Notes under the pieces: generated by a model
Seen by the model: the letters and a program-made list of their open reading frames with translations, nothing else
Told to the model about the DNA's origin: nothing
Databases searched by the model: none
Assembly (NCBI GenBank): GCA_044376515.1
Contig: JBILKV010000002.1
Coordinates: 1 to 64,000 of the forward strand
Length of the DNA: 64,000 nt
Source: Chth-196 sp044376515
GTDB taxonomy: Bacteria; Verrucomicrobiota; Verrucomicrobiia; Chthoniobacterales; Chthoniobacteraceae
Direction of reading: 5' to 3'
Part shown: piece after piece, positions 16,901 through 23,877 of the stretch
How positions within the stretch are numbered: position 1 is the stretch's first letter
Layout of the letters: the number at the start of each line of letters is the position of its first letter
Made by a program: the position numbers and the translations under genes

Positions 16901-17644
16901 ATGCCCGAGTCATCTCAAAGCCCAAACCAACCTCGCTACAAGCGGGTCGTCCTCAAGATTAGCGGCGAGGCCCTCAAGGAGGCCGGAAGTATGGAATCCA
17001 TTTCGCCCCAGATCGTTGCGCAGGTGGCCCAGCAGATCAAGGACGTGCATGCCCTCGGCGTGGAAATAGCGATTGTCATCGGAGGCGGCAATATCTGGCG
17101 CGGCCTCTCAGCCAGTCACCGCGGCATGGAACGCACCACGGCCGACTACATGGGCATGCTTGCCACCGTGATCAACGGCATGGCGCTGCAATCCTCTCTG
17201 GAGGCCATCGGCGTCGCGACCCGTGTCCAGACCGCCATCCCCATCCAGAGCGTTGCGGAACCCTTCATCCGAAGGCGGGCCATGCGCCACATGGAGGTGG
17301 GACGGGTGGTCATTTTTGTCGCCGGCACTGGAAACCCCTTTTTCTCAACCGACACGGCGGCCGCCCTTCGGGCGAGCGAAATCGGCGCGGAGGCAATCCT
17401 TAAGGCAACCAAGGTCGACGGCATCTACACGGCCGACCCGAAGAAGGATCCCACAGCGACGAAATACGAGCGGATCAGTTACAGCCAGGCGCTTGCCCAG
17501 CGCCTGGAGGTCATGGACTCCACAGCCTTCACCCTGTGCATGGACAACCGGGTGCCGATCCTTGTCTTCGATCTGATGACGCCCAATAATATCCGGAACG
17601 CGATCCTCGGCCACCGCATCGGCACCCTTGTCGCCGCGGATTAG
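16901..17644 (+). CDS. pyrH: UMP kinase
   Basis: Phosphorylates UMP to UDP; bacterial hexameric enzyme of the amino-acid-kinase fold, normally controlled by GTP and UTP. From the ATG at 16901 it has 247 aa (E. coli 241). Motifs: YKRVVLKISGEAL (residues 12-24), IAIVIGGGNIWRG near 53, DYMGMLATVINGMALQ near 82, FVAGTGNPFFSTDTAAALRA near 138, and LKATKVDGIYTADP near 168. An upstream GTG at 16847 would add 18 residues, which is unlikely. It is followed closely by frr, the usual pyrH-frr order. Confidence 0.95.
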   Translation: MPESSQSPNQPRYKRVVLKISGEALKEAGSMESISPQIVAQVAQQIKDVHALGVEIAIVIGGGNIWRGLSASHRGMERTTADYMGMLATVINGMALQSSLEAIGVATRVQTAIPIQSVAEPFIRRRAMRHMEVGRVVIFVAGTGNPFFSTDTAAALRASEIGAEAILKATKVDGIYTADPKKDPTATKYERISYSQALAQRLEVMDSTAFTLCMDNRVPILVFDLMTPNNIRNAILGHRIGTLVAAD

Positions 17645-17681
17645 GAACCCCGGACCGGCGCCCCCCTTTGACGACCCATTT

Positions 17682-18242
17682 ATGGACCCAGACGAAATCA
17701 TCCTCGAAACCGAGTCGGCCATGGAGAAGGCCTTCGACTACCTCACCCACGAATTCGCCGCGGTACGGACGGGAAAAGCCTCTCCCGCCCTCGTGGAAAA
17801 CATCGACGTGGAGGCATACGGCTCCACGATGAAGCTCAAGCAACTCGCCCTGATCTCCACGCCGGAGCCCCGCCTGATCGTTATCCAACCCTTCGACGCC
17901 GGCACCACCAAGGACGTGGAAAGGGCCATCAAGGAATCGAAGCTGGGCATCAACCCGATCAGCGACGGGAAGCTCATCCGGTTGCCGATCCCCCCGCTCA
18001 CCGAGGAGCGGCGCCGCGACCTGGTCAAGTCGGTCAAGCAAATGTCCGAGGAGTCCCGGATCCGGGTACGTTCCGCGCGGAGGGACGGAATCGACGGCAT
18101 CCGCAAACTGGGCAAGGAGGGCGGAATGGCAGAGGACGCGGTGGAGAGTTGCGAAAAGGAGATTCAGAAGATTACCGACGCCTTTGTCAAAAAGATCGAC
18201 GATACCACCGCGCTCAAAGAGGCGGACATCATGAAGGTCTAG
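17682..18242 (+). CDS. frr: Ribosome recycling factor
   Basis: Splits post-termination ribosomes together with EF-G. The ATG at 17682 gives 186 aa (E. coli 185). Family features are in order: ETESAMEKAFDYLTHEFAAVRTGKASPAL with the invariant RTG(R/K)A(S/N), then VENIDVEAYGS, LIVIQPFD, IKESKLGINPISDGKLIRLPIPPLTEERRRDLVK (listed here as consecutive family blocks), and a long C-terminal helix. An upstream in-frame ATG at 17628 would overlap pyrH and add a proline-rich leader absent from the family. 37 bases separate it from pyrH. Confidence 0.95.
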   Translation: MDPDEIILETESAMEKAFDYLTHEFAAVRTGKASPALVENIDVEAYGSTMKLKQLALISTPEPRLIVIQPFDAGTTKDVERAIKESKLGINPISDGKLIRLPIPPLTEERRRDLVKSVKQMSEESRIRVRSARRDGIDGIRKLGKEGGMAEDAVESCEKEIQKITDAFVKKIDDTTALKEADIMKV

Positions 18243-18268
18243 GGCTCAAGGACTTTAGGATCTCCGCC

Positions 18269-18781
18269 ATGAAACGCTTGCGGGCACTTGTTTTTCTCAC
18301 CCTTCCGGCGGTGATGGTCCTCTGGGCCCCACTGGGAAGAACGGAAGTCGTACGTCCCGCCCCCGACCTCGCCTTCCCGGGGCAAACGGGGAAGGCCAGA
18401 AGCCTCTCCTCGTTCAGGGGACAGCCGCTGGTCCTCTTACTGGCGGATTCCCCGAAACGCGGCGCGTTCAAATCGCAACTTAGGGCGCTCGAGGGTTCTT
18501 TTGACAGGCTCGCCAACCGTGGTGCCGTGGTAGCGGTCGGGTTCAAAAAAGGTGCTCCGCAAACCTTGCGCACGAACATCCCGTTGGTGGAACTTCCCGA
18601 TGGCCCCACCGCCTGCAACGCCCTCGGACTCCAGGGGGACTTTGCCATCGTCCTTATCGGACCCGACGGAAACATCGATTATCAAACCGGAAAGGTAATC
18701 AACATCAACAGAATCCTCGAGGTGATGCAGAACTCCTTCGAGGTTCAACAAGCCTCTCTTCGAGGAGGCACGGGACGCTGA
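18269..18781 (+). CDS. Exported thioredoxin-fold protein without a CxxC motif (DUF4174-like)
   Basis: A 170-aa protein with a signal peptide (residues 1-~22, LVFLTLPAVMVLWAPLGRTE). The mature part starts like a peroxiredoxin or thioredoxin (PAPDLAFPGQTGKARSLSSFRGQPLVLLLAD) but has no CxxC or peroxidatic cysteine. Its only mature cysteine is in PTACNALGL. The strand GDFAIVLIGPDGNIDYQTG resembles DUF4174 proteins. The frame is open upstream into frr, but the ATG at 18269 immediately precedes the signal peptide. It lies 26 bases after frr and ends at a convergent junction with the flagellar cluster. Function unknown. Confidence 0.7.
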   Translation: MKRLRALVFLTLPAVMVLWAPLGRTEVVRPAPDLAFPGQTGKARSLSSFRGQPLVLLLADSPKRGAFKSQLRALEGSFDRLANRGAVVAVGFKKGAPQTLRTNIPLVELPDGPTACNALGLQGDFAIVLIGPDGNIDYQTGKVININRILEVMQNSFEVQQASLRGGTGR

Positions 18782-18817
18782 CCACCGTCCGTCGGTCCCC
18801 CCACGGACCGTGGTGGT
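18781..18817. terminator. Bulged inverted repeat at convergent gene ends
   Basis: ACCACC-GTCCGT (18781-18792) pairs with ACGGAC (18803-18808) and GGTGGT (18812-18817), with a 3-base bulge and a 10-base loop. It sits right at the stop of the rightward gene. There is no T-run, so it may act only as an RNA-stabilising structure or as a Rho-assisted stop. Confidence 0.4.
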
Positions 18818-18866
18818 CCTGCGGATGCACCGGAATCCACCCGGGGCGGTTTTGAAAAGGATGCAA

Positions 18867-18884
18867 GCCGGACCTTCGTCCGGC
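18867..18884. terminator. Perfect 7-bp hairpin after motB-b
   Basis: GCCGGAC (18867-18873), loop CTTC, GTCCGGC (18878-18884). It lies 5 bases beyond the stop of the last flagellar gene. On the leftward strand it is followed by a weak TTGCATCCTTTT tract, so it is the likely 3' end of the flagellar transcript. Confidence 0.5.
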
Positions 18885-18888
18885 GTGC

Positions 18889-19620
18889 CTAGTGAATTCC
18901 CATGTGCACTGTGAGCCTACGCTGCTCTTCGTAGGTCGGGTGAAACCCTTCCATCGGCCGTTTGTCCGCGTATCCGCTCACCCTGACGATCTGTTCGGGC
19001 TTGAGATCGTAGTTCAAAAGGCGCCGCCGCGAGGCCGCCGCCCGCTCCGCGCTCAGTTCCCACGCTCCGCGTTCCAGACGCAGGAAATCTGCCGCCGTCG
19101 GGCCGAAGGCCCGGGAAGTATGACCATCCAAAAGGAGCAGCATCTCATGACGGCCCGCAACAAACGCGAGGTTCTTCAGCACGAAATCGCCCCACTCCGT
19201 GACTTCGGTCGAATCCACCTTGAAAAACGGCTTTTTCTGCCGGTCAAACAACGTGACCTTGATCGTTTCGTTAACCAACTTGACGTCCACCGCGCGATCC
19301 TTGTCGGTCTGGTCAATCTTGAGCAACTTGATGAGCTCATCCGCGATGAACTGGAGGTCCTTGAGTTTCCTCGACCCGCCGGCCTCCCCGACTTTGTCCA
19401 TGTTCTTCTCCCCGGGGGTTTTCTGCTCTCCACCTTGGGCGGAGGGCTCATTGTCATCCGGAGGCGCAGTGTCGATTTCATCCTCGTAGACGATCTTGTT
19501 GTCGTTGGGATCTGGCGCAATAATCCACATGACGATGAAAAGCGCCATCATTGCGGTCACAAAATCCGCGTAGGCGACCTTCCACGCCCCCCCGTGATGT
19601 CCGTCTTTTTTCTTCGCCAT
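18889..19620 (-). CDS. motB: Flagellar stator protein MotB, second copy (motB-b)
   Basis: Stator subunit anchoring the ion channel to peptidoglycan. The single transmembrane helix HGGAWKVAYADFVTAMMALF (residues 9-28) contains Asp19, the expected ion-binding aspartate. An acidic/proline linker follows (DTAPPDDNEPSAQGGE), then an OmpA-type peptidoglycan-binding domain (MLLLLDGHTSRAFG, LSAERAAASRRRLL, VRVSGYADKRPM). At 243 aa it is slightly short. It is the last gene of the flagellar cluster and the second of two motB genes, 25 bases after the CxC protein. The linker differs strongly from the other copy, so the two are not a recent duplication. Confidence 0.92.
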   Translation of the reverse strand: MAKKKDGHHGGAWKVAYADFVTAMMALFIVMWIIAPDPNDNKIVYEDEIDTAPPDDNEPSAQGGEQKTPGEKNMDKVGEAGGSRKLKDLQFIADELIKLLKIDQTDKDRAVDVKLVNETIKVTLFDRQKKPFFKVDSTEVTEWGDFVLKNLAFVAGRHEMLLLLDGHTSRAFGPTAADFLRLERGAWELSAERAAASRRRLLNYDLKPEQIVRVSGYADKRPMEGFHPTYEEQRRLTVHMGIH

Positions 19621-19645
19621 GGGTCAATGAGTCAAACCGAGCGCC

Positions 19646-20026
19646 CTAATAGGTGCAGTCCAATTCGATCCTCCGGGAACAGGAGCAGGTCACGATCACC
19701 TTCTCTATCCGGCCATTGTTGGTGACCAGTTCGACAGTGGGTTCGGTCAGGTCATGCTCATGCCCAGCACCGCGCGCATGAGCTTCCAAGCCCGTCGCGG
19801 CCTCTTTCTGCCGACTGGCCCGGCTCACCTCCTCGGCGTCCAGCACGCTGCCCGCCTCCAGAAGAGCCGATTTCAAAGATTGAAAACCACCCGTTTGCGG
19901 CAGGGCGGACATAAAACTTTCCGCGCCGTCCAGCGGATCACGGAAAGCCATGCCCTCCGAAGGATCCAGGGATTCCAGATGCTCTGAAGCGGGCATTTTG
20001 GGCCGGTTGGCGAGGTAGCTGTCCAT
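19646..20026 (-). CDS. Small CxC-tail protein between two motB genes
   Basis: A 126-aa protein I do not recognise. The first ~90 residues are polar and probably flexible or helical. The last ~35 form a compact beta-like unit, TVELVTNNGRIEKVIVTCSC then RRIELDCTY, with Cys114, Cys116 and Cys124. A C-x-C-x7-C arrangement at the very C-terminus suggests metal binding or a half zinc ribbon completed by dimerisation. It starts 5 bases after the upstream motB stop, so it belongs to the stator part of the operon. No signal peptide is present; it is probably cytoplasmic. Function unknown. Confidence 0.65.
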   Translation of the reverse strand: MDSYLANRPKMPASEHLESLDPSEGMAFRDPLDGAESFMSALPQTGGFQSLKSALLEAGSVLDAEEVSRASRQKEAATGLEAHARGAGHEHDLTEPTVELVTNNGRIEKVIVTCSCSRRIELDCTY

Positions 20027-20031
20027 AGTGT

Positions 20032-20739
20032 CTATTTGAAAGGATCCACGTTCAGAGTGAACATCATCCGATCGTTCTCCTCGGACTCGGGCTCCGTATC
20101 CGGAAGCGGCTTGCTGTCACCGAAGCCCGTGATCCGATAGATCAGGGTGGGCGGGCAGGCGTAGTTCACAAGCGAGCGCCGGCAGGCATTGGCCCGGTCT
20201 ACGCTCAATTCCCACAGACCGTAGTCCTTCTTGAAATTGTTGCCCTCGGAAGTGGCCACGTGGCCGTCGATGAACACACTCAGGCGGTTTTTGTCGATGA
20301 TCCACGAAAGGCTTTCCATCACAAACTCGCCCCACTTGGTCAGCGTGGCGGTTTTGGGCTGGAACAGGGGTTTCTTCGGGTTATCGAACAACAGAATTTT
20401 GAGCCCGTCGGATGTAACCTGAACCTCCATCGTGTTCTGGTCCGGGTCCTCCTTGTCCATCAGCTTTTGGAGCTCAGCAGCGATTTTCTCAATGGTCTTG
20501 TTGATCTCGTCCTGAGTCATCCGGACCTCGTCCACCGACTGGTCCCCCTCCTTGTCTTGGGATCCGCCGAAGAACCATTCCGCCAATGGCACTTTGAACT
20601 GGCTGGAAATCATGGCCGCCAGCTTGGGCTTATCCTTGCAAATCCACAGCACGATGAACAAAGCCATCATCGCGGTCACGAAGTCGGCGTAGGCTACTTT
20701 CCAAGCCCCTCCGTGATGCTCGTCCTTTTTTTTACCCAT
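20032..20739 (-). CDS. motB: Flagellar stator protein MotB, first copy (motB-a)
   Basis: 235 aa with the same first 30 residues as the other copy (HHGGAWKVAYADFVTAMMAL, ion-binding Asp19). A different amphipathic linker follows (FKVPLAEWFFGGSQDKEG), and then an OmpA-like domain (LSVFIDGHVATSEG, LSVDRANACRRSLVNYACP, YRITGFGDSKPLPD). It lies 46 bases downstream of motA, the expected partner. The near-identical membrane segments suggest both MotB proteins can pair with the one MotA; the divergent periplasmic parts suggest different regulation or wall contacts. Confidence 0.92.
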   Translation of the reverse strand: MGKKKDEHHGGAWKVAYADFVTAMMALFIVLWICKDKPKLAAMISSQFKVPLAEWFFGGSQDKEGDQSVDEVRMTQDEINKTIEKIAAELQKLMDKEDPDQNTMEVQVTSDGLKILLFDNPKKPLFQPKTATLTKWGEFVMESLSWIIDKNRLSVFIDGHVATSEGNNFKKDYGLWELSVDRANACRRSLVNYACPPTLIYRITGFGDSKPLPDTEPESEENDRMMFTLNVDPFK

Positions 20740-20785
20740 GGCTCCGCCTCAACTCTGCGAACAAACTGGGAGTGCCCCCACGGCC

Positions 20786-21643
20786 CTACTTGCCGGCACC
20801 CTTGAGGATTTCCTCAAGCTTTTCCGCTGAAGGCGTGAGGTGGTGGTCCAGACAGCGGCGGGCCACTTCCACCGCCATCACCGGGTTCATCCCTTGGGCG
20901 AATCCACACAACCCCTTCATCAGGCCGACGTAGTAACCGTATTCCAAAGTGTTCAGGTGCTTGACTTTGGCTGCCGTAGGATTGATGAACCCGTAGGCCC
21001 CCAGAATCCCCATCAGCGTCCCGGTCAATGCCGCAGCCACGCTTTTGCCCACCATCTGCGGACCGGAATCAACGATGGCCATCGTGTGAATGATCCCGAG
21101 CACCGCCGCGATAATCCCGATCCCCGGCAGAGAGTCTCCAATGAGCTGCATCAGGTGGATAGGCTCGGCCGCCTCCTCCTCGTGAGCATCCACAGTGACT
21201 TGCATCAGGGCTTCCAAATCCTCGGGTTTGATACGGCCGTCGATGAGCGGCTTGAGGCCGTTGATCAAAAAATCGAGCCGGTGATGGTTCTTCACCAAAG
21301 TTGGAAACTTGGAAAAAATCGCACTCTTTTGCGGATCCATCACATGGTCTTCCAAGGCAATCAGGCCATTGCGGCGGGCGGTGTTGAACAGCTCGTAAAG
21401 CAGCTTGAGCAATTCTTCCGCATCCTTTTTCTGTACCGATCCCCCCTTGAGCACCGACATGATCGACCCGATCATCGCCTTGATCCCCGCCGGGGACGTT
21501 GCGATCAACAGCAGTCCGCCGGTGATGCCTCCAAGAGTGACAATCTCAGAAGGAACAATCAAATGTTCCGCATGGCCCCCGGCCATAGTGAAACCAATGA
21601 GACAGCCAGCAATAACGACAATGTAGCCTACGATTAGGAGCAT
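20786..21643 (-). CDS. motA: Flagellar stator protein MotA
   Basis: Five-subunit part of the stator channel that drives rotation through FliG. It has 285 aa with four hydrophobic segments: residues 2-22, about 33-50, and a pair in the second half (IGDSLPGIGIIAAVLGIIHTM and VAAALTGTLMGILGAYGFI). The cytoplasmic loop between them carries the charged residues expected to contact FliG (KLLYELFNTARRNGLIALED). The proline-containing LPGIGI block is typical of MotA. Its ATG overlaps the end of fliA by 10 bases, showing translational coupling. It is the only motA in the window, although two motB genes follow. Confidence 0.94.
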   Translation of the reverse strand: MLLIVGYIVVIAGCLIGFTMAGGHAEHLIVPSEIVTLGGITGGLLLIATSPAGIKAMIGSIMSVLKGGSVQKKDAEELLKLLYELFNTARRNGLIALEDHVMDPQKSAIFSKFPTLVKNHHRLDFLINGLKPLIDGRIKPEDLEALMQVTVDAHEEEAAEPIHLMQLIGDSLPGIGIIAAVLGIIHTMAIVDSGPQMVGKSVAAALTGTLMGILGAYGFINPTAAKVKHLNTLEYGYYVGLMKGLCGFAQGMNPVMAVEVARRCLDHHLTPSAEKLEEILKGAGK

Positions 21644-22419
21644 AAGTTGGAGTTGTTAATACGTCTTACGAAATTCCGAAGACTGATTACCGCCTGCGTG
21701 TGGATCTGCGATATCCGGCCTTCGGTCAACCGGAAAACAGCGGCAATCTCAGCGAGCCGCATGTTTTCAAAATAATACATGGACAGGACCTTGCGCGTAA
21801 GATCCGGCATTTTCTTCATCTGACCGACGACCAGTTGCAGCATCTCGCGGCGGTCGAGCTGTTCCAAGGTCCCCTCGAGATTTTCATCAGGTATCCGGTC
21901 ATGAAACCGACTTTCAGACCCGCCCTCCTCATTAGTCAACTCCTCATCCAAGGGGACGAAACTAATCGGTCGAATCTCATCTAGCAGCCCCCAGTACACC
22001 TCCAGCGTAACCCCCAGTTCCTCGGCAACCTCGGACTCGAGACTGGGTCGACCAAGCCGCTGCTCCACTCTCTCCATGGCTTCCCGCAGCCGCTTCGCCT
22101 TTTCGCGGATGCTGCGGGGCGTCCAGTCCATCCTCCTTAACTCGTCCCGCACCGAGCCCCTGATGTGCAAGGCGGCGAAGCTGGCGAAGGGCGTGCCATG
22201 CGTCGGGTCGAACTTGCGGACCGCCGACATCAGGCCGGTGATCCCCACGCTGTAAAGGTCCTCCAAATCAAGCGAGGGCGGCAAAAATATCCGCATCCGG
22301 TCCACCACGGACTTCACCAAGGGAATATTCGTCTCCATCAGTTGGGTGCGATCCTCCTCTGTCTGGTAGACACGCGCTACCGTCGAAGCATTTACAGGGG
22401 TGGATTCGTGGGACTGCAT
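21634..22419 (-). CDS. fliA: Flagellar RNA polymerase sigma factor sigma-28
   Basis: Directs transcription of late flagellar genes. It has 261 aa. Region 2 begins ETNIPLVKSVVDRMRIFLP with DLEDLYSVGITGLMSAVRKFDP near residue 55 (core-binding and -10 contacts) and FASFAALHIRGSVRDELRRMDW. Region 3 is near 120 (RPSLESEVAEELGV). Region 4 has the helix-turn-helix MRLAEIAAVFRLTEGRISQIHTQA (two adjoining halves) near 225. No clear sigma-28 promoter was found in the gaps of this cluster, so its targets (flagellin, chemotaxis) are probably elsewhere. Confidence 0.94.
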   Translation of the reverse strand: MQSHESTPVNASTVARVYQTEEDRTQLMETNIPLVKSVVDRMRIFLPPSLDLEDLYSVGITGLMSAVRKFDPTHGTPFASFAALHIRGSVRDELRRMDWTPRSIREKAKRLREAMERVEQRLGRPSLESEVAEELGVTLEVYWGLLDEIRPISFVPLDEELTNEEGGSESRFHDRIPDENLEGTLEQLDRREMLQLVVGQMKKMPDLTRKVLSMYYFENMRLAEIAAVFRLTEGRISQIHTQAVISLRNFVRRINNSNLCS

Positions 22420-22440
22420 GAAATCTCAATTCGCCCGACG

Positions 22441-22692
22441 TTACCTGCGATTCGACGTGTCGAACTCCTCCCCGTCCTGAGCGCTTCTGTTTCCCCGTGA
22501 CCTGTCCGCAATGCACCCCTTGATCCCTGCGATGTAGGCCGAGTGCAACATCCGGAAGAGGAGTCCTCCGACGAAGCACGCAATCGCGGCGTCCCGCAGC
22601 GCCACCGCGGGCCGGTTTCCAGCGAAAAAGTAGCTGGAAACCAAGACCGCCGCGAAACCGGCAAAGCCTCCGAGTAAGAGAAAGTACTTCAT
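22441..22692 (-). CDS. 83-aa two-helix membrane protein at the usual flhG position
   Basis: Short protein with two hydrophobic segments (residues 3-24, YFLLLGGFAGFAAVLVSSYF, and about 35-55, AACFVGGLLFRML-like) followed by a charged tail (CIADRSRGNRSAQDGEEF). Its ATG overlaps the flhF stop (22689-22692), and it ends 21 bases before fliA, so it is tightly embedded between flhF and fliA. In most flagellated bacteria this slot holds the MinD-like ATPase FlhG. No homology is recognised. A role in flagellar placement or membrane anchoring is only inferred from position. Confidence 0.65.
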   Translation of the reverse strand: MKYFLLLGGFAGFAAVLVSSYFFAGNRPAVALRDAAIACFVGGLLFRMLHSAYIAGIKGCIADRSRGNRSAQDGEEFDTSNRR

Positions 22693-23807
22693 GCGCTCGC
22701 AGCTTGGTTAGCAGTTTCCAAACCAACTCCGGAAAAGGTTCGCGAAAGTACCGCCTCAAACACGTTCTCCTCGCAGTCCCCGGCGATGTTTTGGCCCGTG
22801 CTTAGGAACAACGGAGTCAAACCGGAGCGCAGCAGGAAGTCCCACATCTTACCCCAGTGCTGTAGTTCATCCAGATGGGTGAAAACGACATGGGTGCAGT
22901 CCAACTGGGCCCCCACCTCGAAGCACCTGCGGATCAATGACGGATCGTAAGCCGCATTGATCACAATGGCGCGGCTCGTGGTGAACAATGGGGCAAGCGC
23001 CGAGCGGATCTCGTTCAATTCATCAGCCGCCCAGAGCGAAAATCCGGGTAGATCTATGTAAAGGGTCCGGCCATGCCCCGGACGGGGCGCCTCCATCGGC
23101 GTCCTGATGTAACTCGCCCCGAGCGCCTCGCAGAACACCGAGAGCGCGTCCCCCGGATTTGCGCGGTCCAGATCCAGTTTGAGGGCCGCGGGCGCCTGAC
23201 TCCGCAGGAAGACGTCCATTGCGAGCCGCTTGCACAGCGCCGTTGTCTTGCCAGAACCCGCCGGCCCCACGAAAGCCACCCGGTCGCCGAGCGGCCTGCG
23301 CGGGATTGTCCGGTACTCCGCCCGCAGCAACCCGCTGACCTCAGGCAGCGCCCGCCCAAACGGCATCGTTTCAATCGTGCTCCACGCAGGGTACATTTGA
23401 AGCCTGGCAAGCACCTGTTTCGAAATCCCGCCCGCCTCCAACAGCCTGACCAGCCGGCTCCCCGGTCCCGCCGACTCGGCATAGGCGGAGGCGGCGGCGA
23501 CCGCAGCCATGTGGCCGTCCTGCGGGGCGCTACGCGGCATTTCGGTGACCACTGTGCGCATCTGCTGGACCGGTTGGCCGGCGGCCTCGGGGCCATTCGC
23601 AATCGGGGTGGCCACCGGGACAGGGAGCGGTGCATCGCCTACCGCGGCAATCACCTCCAACTTCGGCGCCTGCAGAAAACGCGCGAGGCCGCGCCCCTCC
23701 ACCTGGCGCACCGACACCACGCGGGCGCGCGCGCCGAAGCGCTGACGCAACACCGAAACGGCCTCCTCCGCGCTTCCCACCACGAATCTGTAACGCTGTT
23801 CAGACAT
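22689..23807 (-). CDS. flhF: Flagellar GTPase FlhF-like (SRP family) with altered G-motifs
   Basis: SRP-type GTPase controlling flagellar number and placement. It has 372 aa. The N-terminal B-domain start YRFVVGSAEEAVSVLRQRFG resembles other FlhF proteins. A Pro/Ala-rich linker and a helical N-domain follow, then the P-loop VAFVGPAGSGKTTAL near residue 180. Later motifs deviate: the usual DTAGR is DLPGFS and the usual TKLDE is FTHLDEL. The closing GQN motif is kept (LSTGQNIAGD). Binding to guanine may therefore be weak or different. It is positioned after flhA (70 bases) as usual. Confidence 0.88.
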   Translation of the reverse strand: MSEQRYRFVVGSAEEAVSVLRQRFGARARVVSVRQVEGRGLARFLQAPKLEVIAAVGDAPLPVPVATPIANGPEAAGQPVQQMRTVVTEMPRSAPQDGHMAAVAAASAYAESAGPGSRLVRLLEAGGISKQVLARLQMYPAWSTIETMPFGRALPEVSGLLRAEYRTIPRRPLGDRVAFVGPAGSGKTTALCKRLAMDVFLRSQAPAALKLDLDRANPGDALSVFCEALGASYIRTPMEAPRPGHGRTLYIDLPGFSLWAADELNEIRSALAPLFTTSRAIVINAAYDPSLIRRCFEVGAQLDCTHVVFTHLDELQHWGKMWDFLLRSGLTPLFLSTGQNIAGDCEENVFEAVLSRTFSGVGLETANQAASA

Positions 23808-23877
23808 ACATTTGCATCACGCTGAAGCCACCAAAGTGCAAATCAAATTCATCCTGCTTGAGCCGGTCGCCCCAAGG

